Assembly (NCBI RefSeq): GCF_006540085.1
Contig: NZ_BJOG01000008.1
Coordinates: 186,001-250,000 of the forward strand
Length of the DNA: 64,000 bases
Direction of reading: 5' to 3'
Source: Microbacterium oxydans
GTDB taxonomy: Bacteria > Actinomycetota > Actinomycetes > Actinomycetales > Microbacteriaceae
In this document: positions 7,598 through 14,987 of the stretch, in pieces
How positions within the stretch are numbered: the stretch's first letter is position 1
How the letters are laid out: every line of letters starts with the position of its first letter
Notes under the pieces: generated by a model
The model's database searches: none
The model's input: only the letters and a program-made list of their open reading frames with translations
Told to the model about the DNA's origin: nothing
Translations under genes and position numbers: made by a program

Positions 7598-8772
7598 TCG
7601 GAGACTCCGATCGGGAGCGTGGCGTGGACGACGAACTGTGCCCCTCTGCGCTCGGCTTGCAGACTACCGCCGACGAGCTGCGCACGCTCACGCATGCCGA
7701 TGAGCCCGTGTCCGCCGGGGACGGAGGTCGCCTCGCTCGCGACCGTGTTCCGCACATCGACGTCGACGCGGTCGGGAAGCCAGGCGATGTGCACGTCGAC
7801 CGCGCCGTCTCCGTGGCGGATCGCGTTCGTGAGCGCCTCCTGGAGGATGCGGTACACGGCGAGCTGGATCGCGGCGGGCGGCTCCCCCGGCGGCATCGGA
7901 TCCACGGTGACGCGCGGCTCGATCCCGGCCTGCCGCACCTGCGCGAACAGCGCCTCGAGGTCGGCGAGCGTCGGCTGCGGACCGTCGCCCTGTCGATGCC
8001 GCAACTGCGTGAGCAGCATCCGTACGTCGCTCAGAGCTCCGCGCGCGGTCTGGGCGATGGTGCCGAGAGCCTCGGTCGCCACTTCGGGCTGCACCGCGGC
8101 CGCGTACCTGGCACCGTCCGCCTGGGCGATCACCACGGCCAGCGAATGCGCGACGACGTCATGCATGTCGCGCGCGATGCGCACCCGTTCCTGCTCCTCG
8201 GCGGCGAGGGACTCGGCCTGCAGCTGGGCCGACCTCGTTCGGCGCGCGCGCAGCACGACACGCCACAGCAGGCCGCACACCCAGGCGAAGCCGAGCGCCA
8301 TGACCGAGAGCACGAGGAGCAGCGTCCCCGTGGTGATCTTCTGCCATCCGTCGCCGGTTCCGAACGCCACACCGTTGACGATCACCATGAATACGGCGGC
8401 CACGAGACCGCCGAAGAGCGCTGAACCGAATCCCCACCAGAGCACCCGGCGCGTCCCCCAGGCGGAGGTCGCGTACAGCACCAGCAGGATCGCGACGTCG
8501 ATCGGCAGCGGCCCGAAACCGGCGATCATCTGCAGCACGGCGCCGGCCCAGGCAGCGGCCAACGCCCATCCGGGCGCGAGCCGTCCGATGGCGACGGCGC
8601 CGGACATGAGCACGCTCGCGAAGACGAGGATCACGATCGCCGCGCCGCCGACGGCCGGGTTGTCCGTGACGGGCCCGTAGAACACCAGCGACATCGGTGC
8701 GAGCACGAGGAAGAGCAACGCCGCCCCGACGATGTCGAGGATCAGCGCGGTGCGGGAGAGCGGGCGGATCAC
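7594..8772 (-). CDS. Sensor histidine kinase, HisKA_3 type
   Basis: Kinase of 392 residues. The N-terminal half has about six hydrophobic segments and little extracytoplasmic sequence, as in intramembrane-sensing or LiaS/DesK-like kinases. The H-box is ERVRIARDMHDVVAHSLAVV with the phospho-acceptor His in MHD. The ATPase has an N-box ALTNAIRHG and a G-box GGHGLIGMRERA. Its stop overlaps the start of the response-regulator gene, forming a coupled pair. The signal is unknown; cell-envelope stress is a reasonable guess given the neighbouring exporter. Confidence 0.92.
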   Translation of the reverse strand: MIRPLSRTALILDIVGAALLFLVLAPMSLVFYGPVTDNPAVGGAAIVILVFASVLMSGAVAIGRLAPGWALAAAWAGAVLQMIAGFGPLPIDVAILLVLYATSAWGTRRVLWWGFGSALFGGLVAAVFMVIVNGVAFGTGDGWQKITTGTLLLVLSVMALGFAWVCGLLWRVVLRARRTRSAQLQAESLAAEEQERVRIARDMHDVVAHSLAVVIAQADGARYAAAVQPEVATEALGTIAQTARGALSDVRMLLTQLRHRQGDGPQPTLADLEALFAQVRQAGIEPRVTVDPMPPGEPPAAIQLAVYRILQEALTNAIRHGDGAVDVHIAWLPDRVDVDVRNTVASEATSVPGGHGLIGMRERAQLVGGSLQAERRGAQFVVHATLPIGVSE

Positions 8773-8833
8773 TCCCCCACGCTACGCGAGCGTCTGCGCG
8801 TGGGCATCCGTCGAGGGATGTATCCGTGCCGGG

Positions 8834-9625
8834 TCAGGCGCGTGCGACGATCTCGCCGTGCGGCACCAGGTACCAGCCGTCGCCGTCATCTGCCCAGCGC
8901 TTCCAGGCGTCGCTGATCTCCTGTAGATCAGCGGGCGTCGCCATGTCGCTGTCGACGAGCTGCCGTGCGAGCGCGGATTCGAGGATGCGGTCGGCCCACA
9001 TGCCGCCCCACCAAGCCCGCTCCTCCGGAGACGCGTAGCACCAGGTCGACGCCGTCGCCGAGATGTCGGTGAAGCCCGCAGCGCGTGCCCAGGCCAACAG
9101 CCGTCGTCCCGCATCCGGCTCTCCGCCGTTGGCCCTGGCCGCGGCGCGATACAGCGCGAGCCACCGGTCGAGTTCCGGCAGCACGGGGAACCACACGAAG
9201 CCCGCGTAGTCGGCATCGCGTGCGGCGACGACGCCGCCCGGAACCGTGACGCGGCGCATCTCGCGCAGAGCCTGCACGGGGTCGCCGACGTGCTGGAGCA
9301 CCTGGTGCGCGTGCACGACGTCGAAGGATTCGTCGGGAAAGCTCAGCGCGTGCACGTCTTCGACGGAGAACGACAGGTTCGTGAGGCCGCGATCGGCGGC
9401 GAGCCGCTCCGAGAGGGACAGGGCGTTCTCGTCGATCTCCGTCGCTGTCACGTGCGCCACGATGCCGGCGAAGTCGACCGTGATGCTCCCAGGACCTGCG
9501 CCCACGTCGAGAAGTCGTGTGCTGGCCCCGAGGTGCGGACGGAGGTACTCGGCGGAGTTCGCGATGTCGCGGACGTTGTGCGAGCGGAGGACGGTTTCGT
9601 GGTGTCCATGCGTGTACGAGGCCAT
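8834..9625 (-). CDS. SAM-dependent methyltransferase
   Basis: Class I methyltransferase of 263 residues. Motif I is LLDVGAGPGSITVDFA, the acidic residue ending strand 2 is in ATEIDE, then FSVEDVHALSF and the VVHAHQVLQHVGDPVQALREM block typical of UbiE/MenG-like small-molecule methyltransferases. It sits next to menE/menB, but the sequence is not close enough to call it the demethylmenaquinone methyltransferase. ATG 9625 was chosen over a long Arg-rich extension; a -10-like CAGACT lies 6 nt upstream. Confidence 0.85.
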   Translation of the reverse strand: MASYTHGHHETVLRSHNVRDIANSAEYLRPHLGASTRLLDVGAGPGSITVDFAGIVAHVTATEIDENALSLSERLAADRGLTNLSFSVEDVHALSFPDESFDVVHAHQVLQHVGDPVQALREMRRVTVPGGVVAARDADYAGFVWFPVLPELDRWLALYRAAARANGGEPDAGRRLLAWARAAGFTDISATASTWCYASPEERAWWGGMWADRILESALARQLVDSDMATPADLQEISDAWKRWADDGDGWYLVPHGEIVARA

Positions 9626-9669
9626 GGGGTCAGTCTGGCAGAGCGCTTCGAGACCGGTCGTGGCACGCC

Positions 9670-10824
9670 TCAGCGCAGCTCGGCGACCATCCGTCGGAGG
9701 GACTCGCGGTCGGGCTTGCCCGAGGACAGCACGTCGATCTCGTCGACCACGATCAACCGTGCGGGCCTGGCATGCTTGCCGAGCTCTTCCTCGACCGCGT
9801 CCCGGGCGTGCGCGAGCTGCTCGGACTCGCTGCGCCGGAGCACCTCCCCCCGCGCCGCCACGATCACGGATGCCTCGCCCCACCGCTCATCCTCCACGCC
9901 GACCACCACGGCCTCGTGGAGACCGGGGACGCGGCGGACGACCCGCTCCACACGGTCGAGGGAGATGTTGATGCCGCCGGAGACGATCACGTTGTCGGCC
10001 CGGCCGTGCACGCGCACGGTGCCGTCTTCGACGAGGCCGAGGTCGCCGGTGCGGTACCAGCGGATGCCGTGCTCATCACGCACGAAGGTGCGCGCGGTCA
10101 GTGCCGCATCTCCCAGGTATCCTTCGGCGAGCATGGGACCGGCGATGCGCAGCTCTCCGTCCACCGTGCGGGCGCCGACCGTGTCGAGCGGTACGCCGTC
10201 GTAGACGCATCCCCCGCTGGTCTCGGTCGAACCGTAGGTGCGCACCAGTCGCACCCCGAGGTCGGCTGCTCGCTCGCGCAGCGGCTCGGGAAGAGACTGG
10301 CCGCCCACGAGGATCGCCCGATACGCCGTCAAGGCCGCACGGACCGACGTCTCGTCCGCGGCGTCGAGCAGCGTCGAGACCTGGGCGGGCACGAGCGAGG
10401 TGTACAGGTCGGGCATCCCCGTGCTCGACGACGGCCGCATCATCTCGTACGTCGCCTCGGCGAAGACCTGCGGCGAGAATCGCCCCTCGATCCGTGTGGG
10501 CTGCGTACCCGCGAGGATCGACCGCACGAGCACCTGGAGCCCGGCGACGTAGCCGGCGGGCAGTGCGAGCAGCCAGCGGCCGCTGCCGATCCGTGCCGCC
10601 GTCGCCTCTGCGCTCGCCCTCAGCGCCTCACCGCTCAGGGCGACGCGCTTCGGGATGCCGCTCGATCCCGACGTCGCGATCACCGCCGCGAGTCCGTCCG
10701 CCACGTTCTCCGGGGCATCGGCCACCATCCCCAGCCCCAGAGCGGGGCCGCCGTCGAGCGCCCGCTGCAGGGCCTCCCGCAGCAGAACCGGGTCTTCGGC
10801 ATCTGTGGGGATCAGGGCGGTCAT
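9670..10824 (-). CDS. menE: o-Succinylbenzoate-CoA ligase
   Basis: Acyl-CoA ligase of 384 residues that activates o-succinylbenzoate in menaquinone synthesis. Adenylation motifs are present: phosphate loop ATSGSSGIPKRVAL, YGSTETSGG, YRTGDLG and the C-terminal catalytic Lys region SSGKPDRESL. It is shorter than general acyl-CoA synthetases but close to actinobacterial MenE. menB lies 31 bases upstream on the same strand and menC a few kb away. ATG 10824 was chosen because the upstream extension is low-complexity; GGAGA precedes it. Confidence 0.9.
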   Translation of the reverse strand: MTALIPTDAEDPVLLREALQRALDGGPALGLGMVADAPENVADGLAAVIATSGSSGIPKRVALSGEALRASAEATAARIGSGRWLLALPAGYVAGLQVLVRSILAGTQPTRIEGRFSPQVFAEATYEMMRPSSSTGMPDLYTSLVPAQVSTLLDAADETSVRAALTAYRAILVGGQSLPEPLRERAADLGVRLVRTYGSTETSGGCVYDGVPLDTVGARTVDGELRIAGPMLAEGYLGDAALTARTFVRDEHGIRWYRTGDLGLVEDGTVRVHGRADNVIVSGGINISLDRVERVVRRVPGLHEAVVVGVEDERWGEASVIVAARGEVLRRSESEQLAHARDAVEEELGKHARPARLIVVDEIDVLSSGKPDRESLRRMVAELR

Positions 10825-10855
10825 GCGTGTCTCCGACTCTGTGGGACCGACGGAC

Positions 10856-11776
10856 TCAGTAGTGCCAGGGGAAGGACGACCAGTCGGGGTCGCGCTTCTC
10901 GAGGAAGGAGTCGCGCCCCTCGACGGCCTCGTCGGTGCCGTAGGCGAGGCGAGTGGCCTCGCCGGCGAAGACCTGCTGGCCGACGAGACCGTCATCGACC
11001 GCGTTGAAGGCGAACTTCAGCATCCGGATGGCGGTCGGGGACTTGGTCAACACGGTGCGCGCCATCTTCAGCGCCTCGCGTTCGAGGTCGACGTGCGGCA
11101 CGACGCGGTTGACCGCACCGGCCTCGTACGCGCGCTGTGCGGAGTACTCCTCCGCCAGGAAGAACACCTCTCTGGCGAACTTCTGTCCGGTCTGACGCGC
11201 CATGTATGCAGAGCCGTATCCGGCGTCGAAGCTGCCGACGTCCGCATCCGTCTGCTTGAAACGCGCCTCTTCCGCCGAGGCGATCGTGAGGTCGCACACC
11301 ACATGCAGGGAGTGGCCGCCGCCGGCCGCCCACCCCGGCACCACCGCGATGACGACCTTCGGCATGAAGCGGATGAGCCGCTGCACCTCGAGGATGTGGA
11401 GTCGACCGACCGCCGCGCGGCTCGCCCCGTCGACGATCGCCGTCTCGGCGTCGGAGTACTTGTATCCATCGCGACCGCGGATGCGCTGGTCGCCACCGGA
11501 GCAGAACGCCCAGCCGCCGTCCTTCGGGCTCGGTCCGTTTCCCGTGAGCAGCACCGCACCGATGCGCGCATCCTGTCGGGCGATGTCGAGGGCACGGTAG
11601 AGCTCGTCGACCGTGTGCGGACGGAAGGCGTTGCGCACCTCCGGCCGGTTGAAGGCGATGCGCGCGACTCCGCCGTCCCGCGAGACATGCGCGGTGATGT
11701 CGGTGTAGTCCTCGGCGCCGGGCGCGAGCACCCATTCGGCCGGGTCGAACAGGTCGGAGACGAAGGCATCGGTCAC
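10856..11776 (-). CDS. menB: 1,4-Dihydroxy-2-naphthoyl-CoA synthase
   Basis: Crotonase-fold enzyme closing the second ring of menaquinone. Motifs: SGGDQRIRGRDGYKY (active-site loop), PGWAAGGGHSLHVVCDLTIAS (oxyanion hole), SFDAGYGSAYMARQTGQKFAREVFFL, and the C-terminal PDWSSFPWHY ending diagnostic of MenB. The GTG at 11776 (MTDAFVSDLF) is used because TAGGGT stands 7 nt upstream, suggesting a leaderless start. GTG 11785 is an in-frame alternative. Confidence 0.95.
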   Translation of the reverse strand: MTDAFVSDLFDPAEWVLAPGAEDYTDITAHVSRDGGVARIAFNRPEVRNAFRPHTVDELYRALDIARQDARIGAVLLTGNGPSPKDGGWAFCSGGDQRIRGRDGYKYSDAETAIVDGASRAAVGRLHILEVQRLIRFMPKVVIAVVPGWAAGGGHSLHVVCDLTIASAEEARFKQTDADVGSFDAGYGSAYMARQTGQKFAREVFFLAEEYSAQRAYEAGAVNRVVPHVDLEREALKMARTVLTKSPTAIRMLKFAFNAVDDGLVGQQVFAGEATRLAYGTDEAVEGRDSFLEKRDPDWSSFPWHY

Positions 11777-11786
11777 GGCATCCACC

Positions 11787-12788
11787 CTATTCCTGTTGCT
11801 CCGGTCGTCTGTTCGCGCGGGCGGTCTTGAGCCAGCCGTCGACGCTGTCCCACCCGACCCCGATCGCGACGCCGAATCCGAGCAGCACGGCGAGGATCCT
11901 GAACACCCCGCCTTCGTCGGCCGATTCCGCCTGACCGGCGGCGAAACCCTCGCCACCGGCCGTCGCGATCTGTGCGAGGAACTCGGGGTTCACGAGCTGA
12001 TCCGTCAGCAGCAGGATCACGACCCAGGCGAGGAAGGCCAGGGCCAGCACCGTGTTCGCCACGGCGAGACCGATGCTCCATCGCCGCCGCCGGTGGAGCA
12101 CCAAGGCGAACACGACCTCCGCCGCGATCAGCACGAACAGAACGCCGATCCCCCACGGCCACAGCTGGGGGTCCAGGATCGGCAGCGCCTCACCGTCCAC
12201 CTGGACGAAACCGCGGAAGCGGTCCCAGAACAGCGCTCCGACACTGATGCCGAGGAACACCAGCGAGGCGATCAGCTCGCTGCGGCCCACCCCGTCGTCG
12301 GTCGGCTCGGGAAGCTGATCGACATCCCATCTCACCCCGGTGTCGGTACCGGCTCGCTCCAGGATCACGAAGACCAGGGTGGTCCAGAAGCACAGGTGGA
12401 GAATCGTGCCGCCGGTGGCGAGGAGCGACGTGGACATGATCTCCCCGACCGGGGCCGCGGAGATCGTCAGGCCCAGCGCGACGGCGGCGAAAACGCTGAC
12501 AGGGACGAACTTGAGCAGCAGGACCAGCAGACGCCACCAGGTGAGGTAGTAACGGGGCCCGATCAGGTACAGGGGGCGGTCGGCATAGCCTGCCGCGAGA
12601 GCGCCGGGATCGCCGAGCTCGGTGAGTACCGCGCGTTCGGCATCCTCGGGCGCTTCTCCCTGCTCCACGCGCGCCTCGACCGCGTCGGCGATGGAGGCTT
12701 CGAGCTCGGCACGGACATCCGCCTGCGCTTCCGGCGGCAGACTGCGGATCGTGGCGCTGACGTAGCGTTCGGTGAGAGTGGTGGTCAT
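11787..12788 (-). CDS. Permease-prefix-domain membrane protein
   Basis: Protein of 333 residues. The N terminus (MTTTLTERYVSATIRSLPPEAQADVRAELE...) is the permease prefix domain often paired with PadR regulators, and includes ELGDPGALAAGY. About six membrane helices follow. It begins just after the PadR stop codon, forming a PadR-membrane protein unit. Such pairs often belong to envelope-stress or drug-response systems, but the activity is unknown. The short cassette separates menB from menC. Confidence 0.8.
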   Translation of the reverse strand: MTTTLTERYVSATIRSLPPEAQADVRAELEASIADAVEARVEQGEAPEDAERAVLTELGDPGALAAGYADRPLYLIGPRYYLTWWRLLVLLLKFVPVSVFAAVALGLTISAAPVGEIMSTSLLATGGTILHLCFWTTLVFVILERAGTDTGVRWDVDQLPEPTDDGVGRSELIASLVFLGISVGALFWDRFRGFVQVDGEALPILDPQLWPWGIGVLFVLIAAEVVFALVLHRRRRWSIGLAVANTVLALAFLAWVVILLLTDQLVNPEFLAQIATAGGEGFAAGQAESADEGGVFRILAVLLGFGVAIGVGWDSVDGWLKTARANRRPEQQE

Positions 12789-12789
12789 G

Positions 12790-13122
12790 TCAGTTCTCCT
12801 CTGAGGTGAGGGACGCGATCGCCGCCGTGAGCGACCGCCATTCGTCGGTGAGGGCGTCGGCGAGGCGGACGCCGGCTTCCGAGGTGCGGTAGAACTTGCG
12901 GGGACGCGCCTCGTCGGTGTTCCACTCGCTCGTGAGGTACTCCTGCTTCTCCAGACGGCGCAGCAGCGGGTACAGGGTGTTCGCATCGGTGGCGAAACCG
13001 CGCTGCTCGAGCATCTCCAACAGCGCGTAGCCGTATCCCGGCGAGCGCAGCAGCTGCAGGCAGGCGAGCACCACGGTGCCGCGCCGCAGTTCCTGCAGGT
13101 GGATGTCGAGGGTTTCGTTCAT
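12790..13122 (-). CDS. PadR-family transcriptional regulator
   Basis: Short PadR-type winged-helix regulator of 110 residues: LRRGTVVLACLQLLRSPGYGYALLEMLEQRG, then NTLYPLLRRLEKQEYLTSEW and PRKFYRTSEAG, the family's helix-turn-helix and wing. ATG 13122 (MNETLDIH) is chosen; a GTG three codons upstream is possible. The following membrane-protein gene starts immediately after its stop. Just upstream is an inverted repeat GTGTG-TCG-CACAC (13138-13150) that could be its own operator. Confidence 0.9.
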   Translation of the reverse strand: MNETLDIHLQELRRGTVVLACLQLLRSPGYGYALLEMLEQRGFATDANTLYPLLRRLEKQEYLTSEWNTDEARPRKFYRTSEAGVRLADALTDEWRSLTAAIASLTSEEN

Positions 13123-13137
13123 GCCCGTCACATTACT

Positions 13138-13150
13138 GTGTGTCGCACAC
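13138..13150. promoter_or_regulatory. Inverted repeat, possible PadR operator
   Basis: GTGTG-TCG-CACAC, 16 bases upstream of the PadR start codon. PadR regulators often repress their own operon, so autoregulation is plausible, but arms of only 5 bp make this weak evidence. Confidence 0.35.
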
Positions 13151-13217
13151 TATCGTCAACCGCACACCGAAATGAGACTCACCCCTCCACGGGCCACGCC
13201 CGCAGGGCGACTCGGAG

Positions 13218-13223
13218 CAGAAT
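13218..13223 (+). promoter_or_regulatory. Candidate -10 box (CAGAAT), leaderless menC
   Basis: CAGAAT then 6 nt then the ATG of menC. It departs from TANNNT at the first base, so it is weaker than the other cases. Confidence 0.35.
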
Positions 13224-13229
13224 GGGCAC

Positions 13230-14210
13230 ATGATCCCGCCGCTCGCAGACCTGCTCGACTCGGCCAGGGTCGTCGCCCTCCCCATGCACAGCCGCTTCCG
13301 TGGCGTCGACACACGGGAGGCACTGCTCTTCGAGGGGCCGGAAGGCTGGGCGGAGTTCTCCCCGTTCGTGGAGTACGACGACGTGGAGGCGGCGACCTGG
13401 CTGGCTGCCGCGATCGACTTCGCCTGGAATCGTCAGCCGACCGCGCTGCGGGATCGCATCGGCGTCAACGCCACGGTTCCGGCCATCGAGGCGTCACTGG
13501 TGCCCGAGCTGCTGGCGCGCTTCGCCGGCTGCCGCACGGCCAAGGTGAAGGTCGCCGAACCAGGGCAGACGCTCGCCGACGATGTCGCGCGCGTCCGGGC
13601 GGTGCGGGAGACGATGGGTCCGGAGGGCCGCATCCGCATCGACGCGAACGGCGCCTGGAACGTCGACGAGGCCGAGCACGCGGTGCACGCCCTCGGTGAG
13701 TGCGACCTCGAGTACGTGGAGCAGCCGTGCGCGACGGTTCCCGAACTGGCGGAGCTCCGAAGACGCGTGAAGTACATGGGCATCCCCGTCGCCGCCGACG
13801 AGAGCGTCCGCAAGTCGTCCGACCCCCTCGCGGTCGCCCGCGCCGGAGCCGCCGACCTGCTCGTGATCAAGGCGCAGCCCCTCGGCGGGATCACGCACGC
13901 CCTGCAGATCGTCACCGCCGCCGGCCTTCCCGTCGTGGTCTCGAGCGCGCTGGACACGGCCATCGGCTTGTCCCAGGGTGCCGCCCTCGCCGCCGCGCTC
14001 CCGACGCTCGACTACGACTGCGGGCTCGGAACGGCTTCCCTGTTCCTGGACGACGTGGCAGATCTTCGCCCGGTCGACGGCTCGATCCCCGTCGGCCGCG
14101 TGACGCCGGACGCGGAGTCGCTCAGCCGGCTCGCGGCGCCCGACGAGCGTCGCGAATGGTGGCTCGCCCGGCTCGCCCGCTGCTACGGCGAGCTGTCCAC
14201 GCCGGGCTGA
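13230..14210 (+). CDS. menC: o-Succinylbenzoate synthase
   Basis: Enolase-superfamily enzyme of 326 residues that dehydrates SHCHC to o-succinylbenzoate in menaquinone synthesis. Motifs: catalytic Lys pair in TAKVKVAEP, metal ligands in RIDANGAW, LEYVEQP and AADES, and the second catalytic Lys in VIKAQPLGG. It runs opposite to menE/menB and is separated from them by the PadR cassette. It converges on the TetR gene with a gap of 22 bases. Confidence 0.94.
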   Translation: MIPPLADLLDSARVVALPMHSRFRGVDTREALLFEGPEGWAEFSPFVEYDDVEAATWLAAAIDFAWNRQPTALRDRIGVNATVPAIEASLVPELLARFAGCRTAKVKVAEPGQTLADDVARVRAVRETMGPEGRIRIDANGAWNVDEAEHAVHALGECDLEYVEQPCATVPELAELRRRVKYMGIPVAADESVRKSSDPLAVARAGAADLLVIKAQPLGGITHALQIVTAAGLPVVVSSALDTAIGLSQGAALAAALPTLDYDCGLGTASLFLDDVADLRPVDGSIPVGRVTPDAESLSRLAAPDERREWWLARLARCYGELSTPG

Positions 14211-14232
14211 ATCCGCGGAACCAAAGCCCGGC

Positions 14233-14856
14233 CTACGACTCGATGAGCAGCTGCACCAGGCGCCCGAGTTCTTCGCCACCGGAGTGCCGGAGCTGGGCAT
14301 CGTCCTGTCCGGCCATCGCCCCGCGCACGGTCATGCCCTCCCAGATGATCATGAGCATGCGGGCGGCGACCACCGCGGGCAGTCGCAGACGCAGCAGACC
14401 GGCCGCGACGATGTCGTCGACGATCTGGGCGATGCTGGCGACCATCTCCCGCTCCTGCGCGAGGTACGCCTCGCCGAACTTCGCGTCGCGCAGCGCACGG
14501 ATACGGATCTCGCTGAGCAGCATGACGCCGAGCCTGTCGTCGCCGCCGAGCTCCATGATCTGCTGCACGAGCTCGATCGGATCGCAGCCTTCCACCAGGG
14601 CACCGGCGGCCGTCAACTCCTCCACACGGGTGCGCACGGCGTTCACGCGCACCTCGGAGACGCTGGCGGCGAGCATGAGGAACAGCTCATCCTTGGACTC
14701 GAAGTTCGAGTAGAACGCGCCGCGCGTGAATCCGGCGCGTTCGCACACCGCCTCGACCGACGCTCCATCGAGCCCGACCTCGGCGAAGACCTGCGCCGCG
14801 GCTTCCAGCAGGCGAGCGCGCGTGTTCTCGCGGCTGCGGGTTGCGGGTGTCGACAT
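14233..14856 (-). CDS. TetR-family transcriptional regulator
   Basis: Regulator of 207 residues with an N-terminal TetR helix-turn-helix (ENTRARLLEAAAQVFAEVGLDGASVEAVCERAGFTRGAFYSNFESKDELF) and an all-helical ligand-binding C terminus. CTAGGAGG precedes the ATG. It is divergent from the MMPL/YhgE genes, and the intergenic region holds two phased palindromes (14931-14963). It is therefore very likely the local repressor of that export operon; the inducer is unknown. Confidence 0.93.
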   Translation of the reverse strand: MSTPATRSRENTRARLLEAAAQVFAEVGLDGASVEAVCERAGFTRGAFYSNFESKDELFLMLAASVSEVRVNAVRTRVEELTAAGALVEGCDPIELVQQIMELGGDDRLGVMLLSEIRIRALRDAKFGEAYLAQEREMVASIAQIVDDIVAAGLLRLRLPAVVAARMLMIIWEGMTVRGAMAGQDDAQLRHSGGEELGRLVQLLIES

Positions 14857-14930
14857 CGAAACCTCCTAGCCCTTCACTCTCGCATGATTCACACCCCGCA
14901 CACAGGCTTGGCCGGGCGGGTCACCTTACG

Positions 14931-14963
14931 ATACATCTATGTATTGGATACACCTGTGTATCC
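14931..14963. promoter_or_regulatory. Two phased palindromic operators for the TetR regulator
   Basis: Site 1 is ATACAT-CT-ATGTAT (14931-14944). Site 2 is GGATACAC-CT-GTGTATCC (14946-14963). Both share the pattern ATACAY-CT-RTGTAT, with perfect arms and the same CT centre. Their centres are 17 bp apart. They lie between the divergent TetR and MMPL genes. Confidence 0.85.
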
Positions 14964-14987
14964 ACCCCGCACCCCTCGGAGGAACGC

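Noticed and set aside
8834..9625. Demethylmenaquinone methyltransferase (MenG/UbiE)
   Set aside because: Location near menE/menB is suggestive, but the sequence fits general small-molecule methyltransferases better than the MenG signature.
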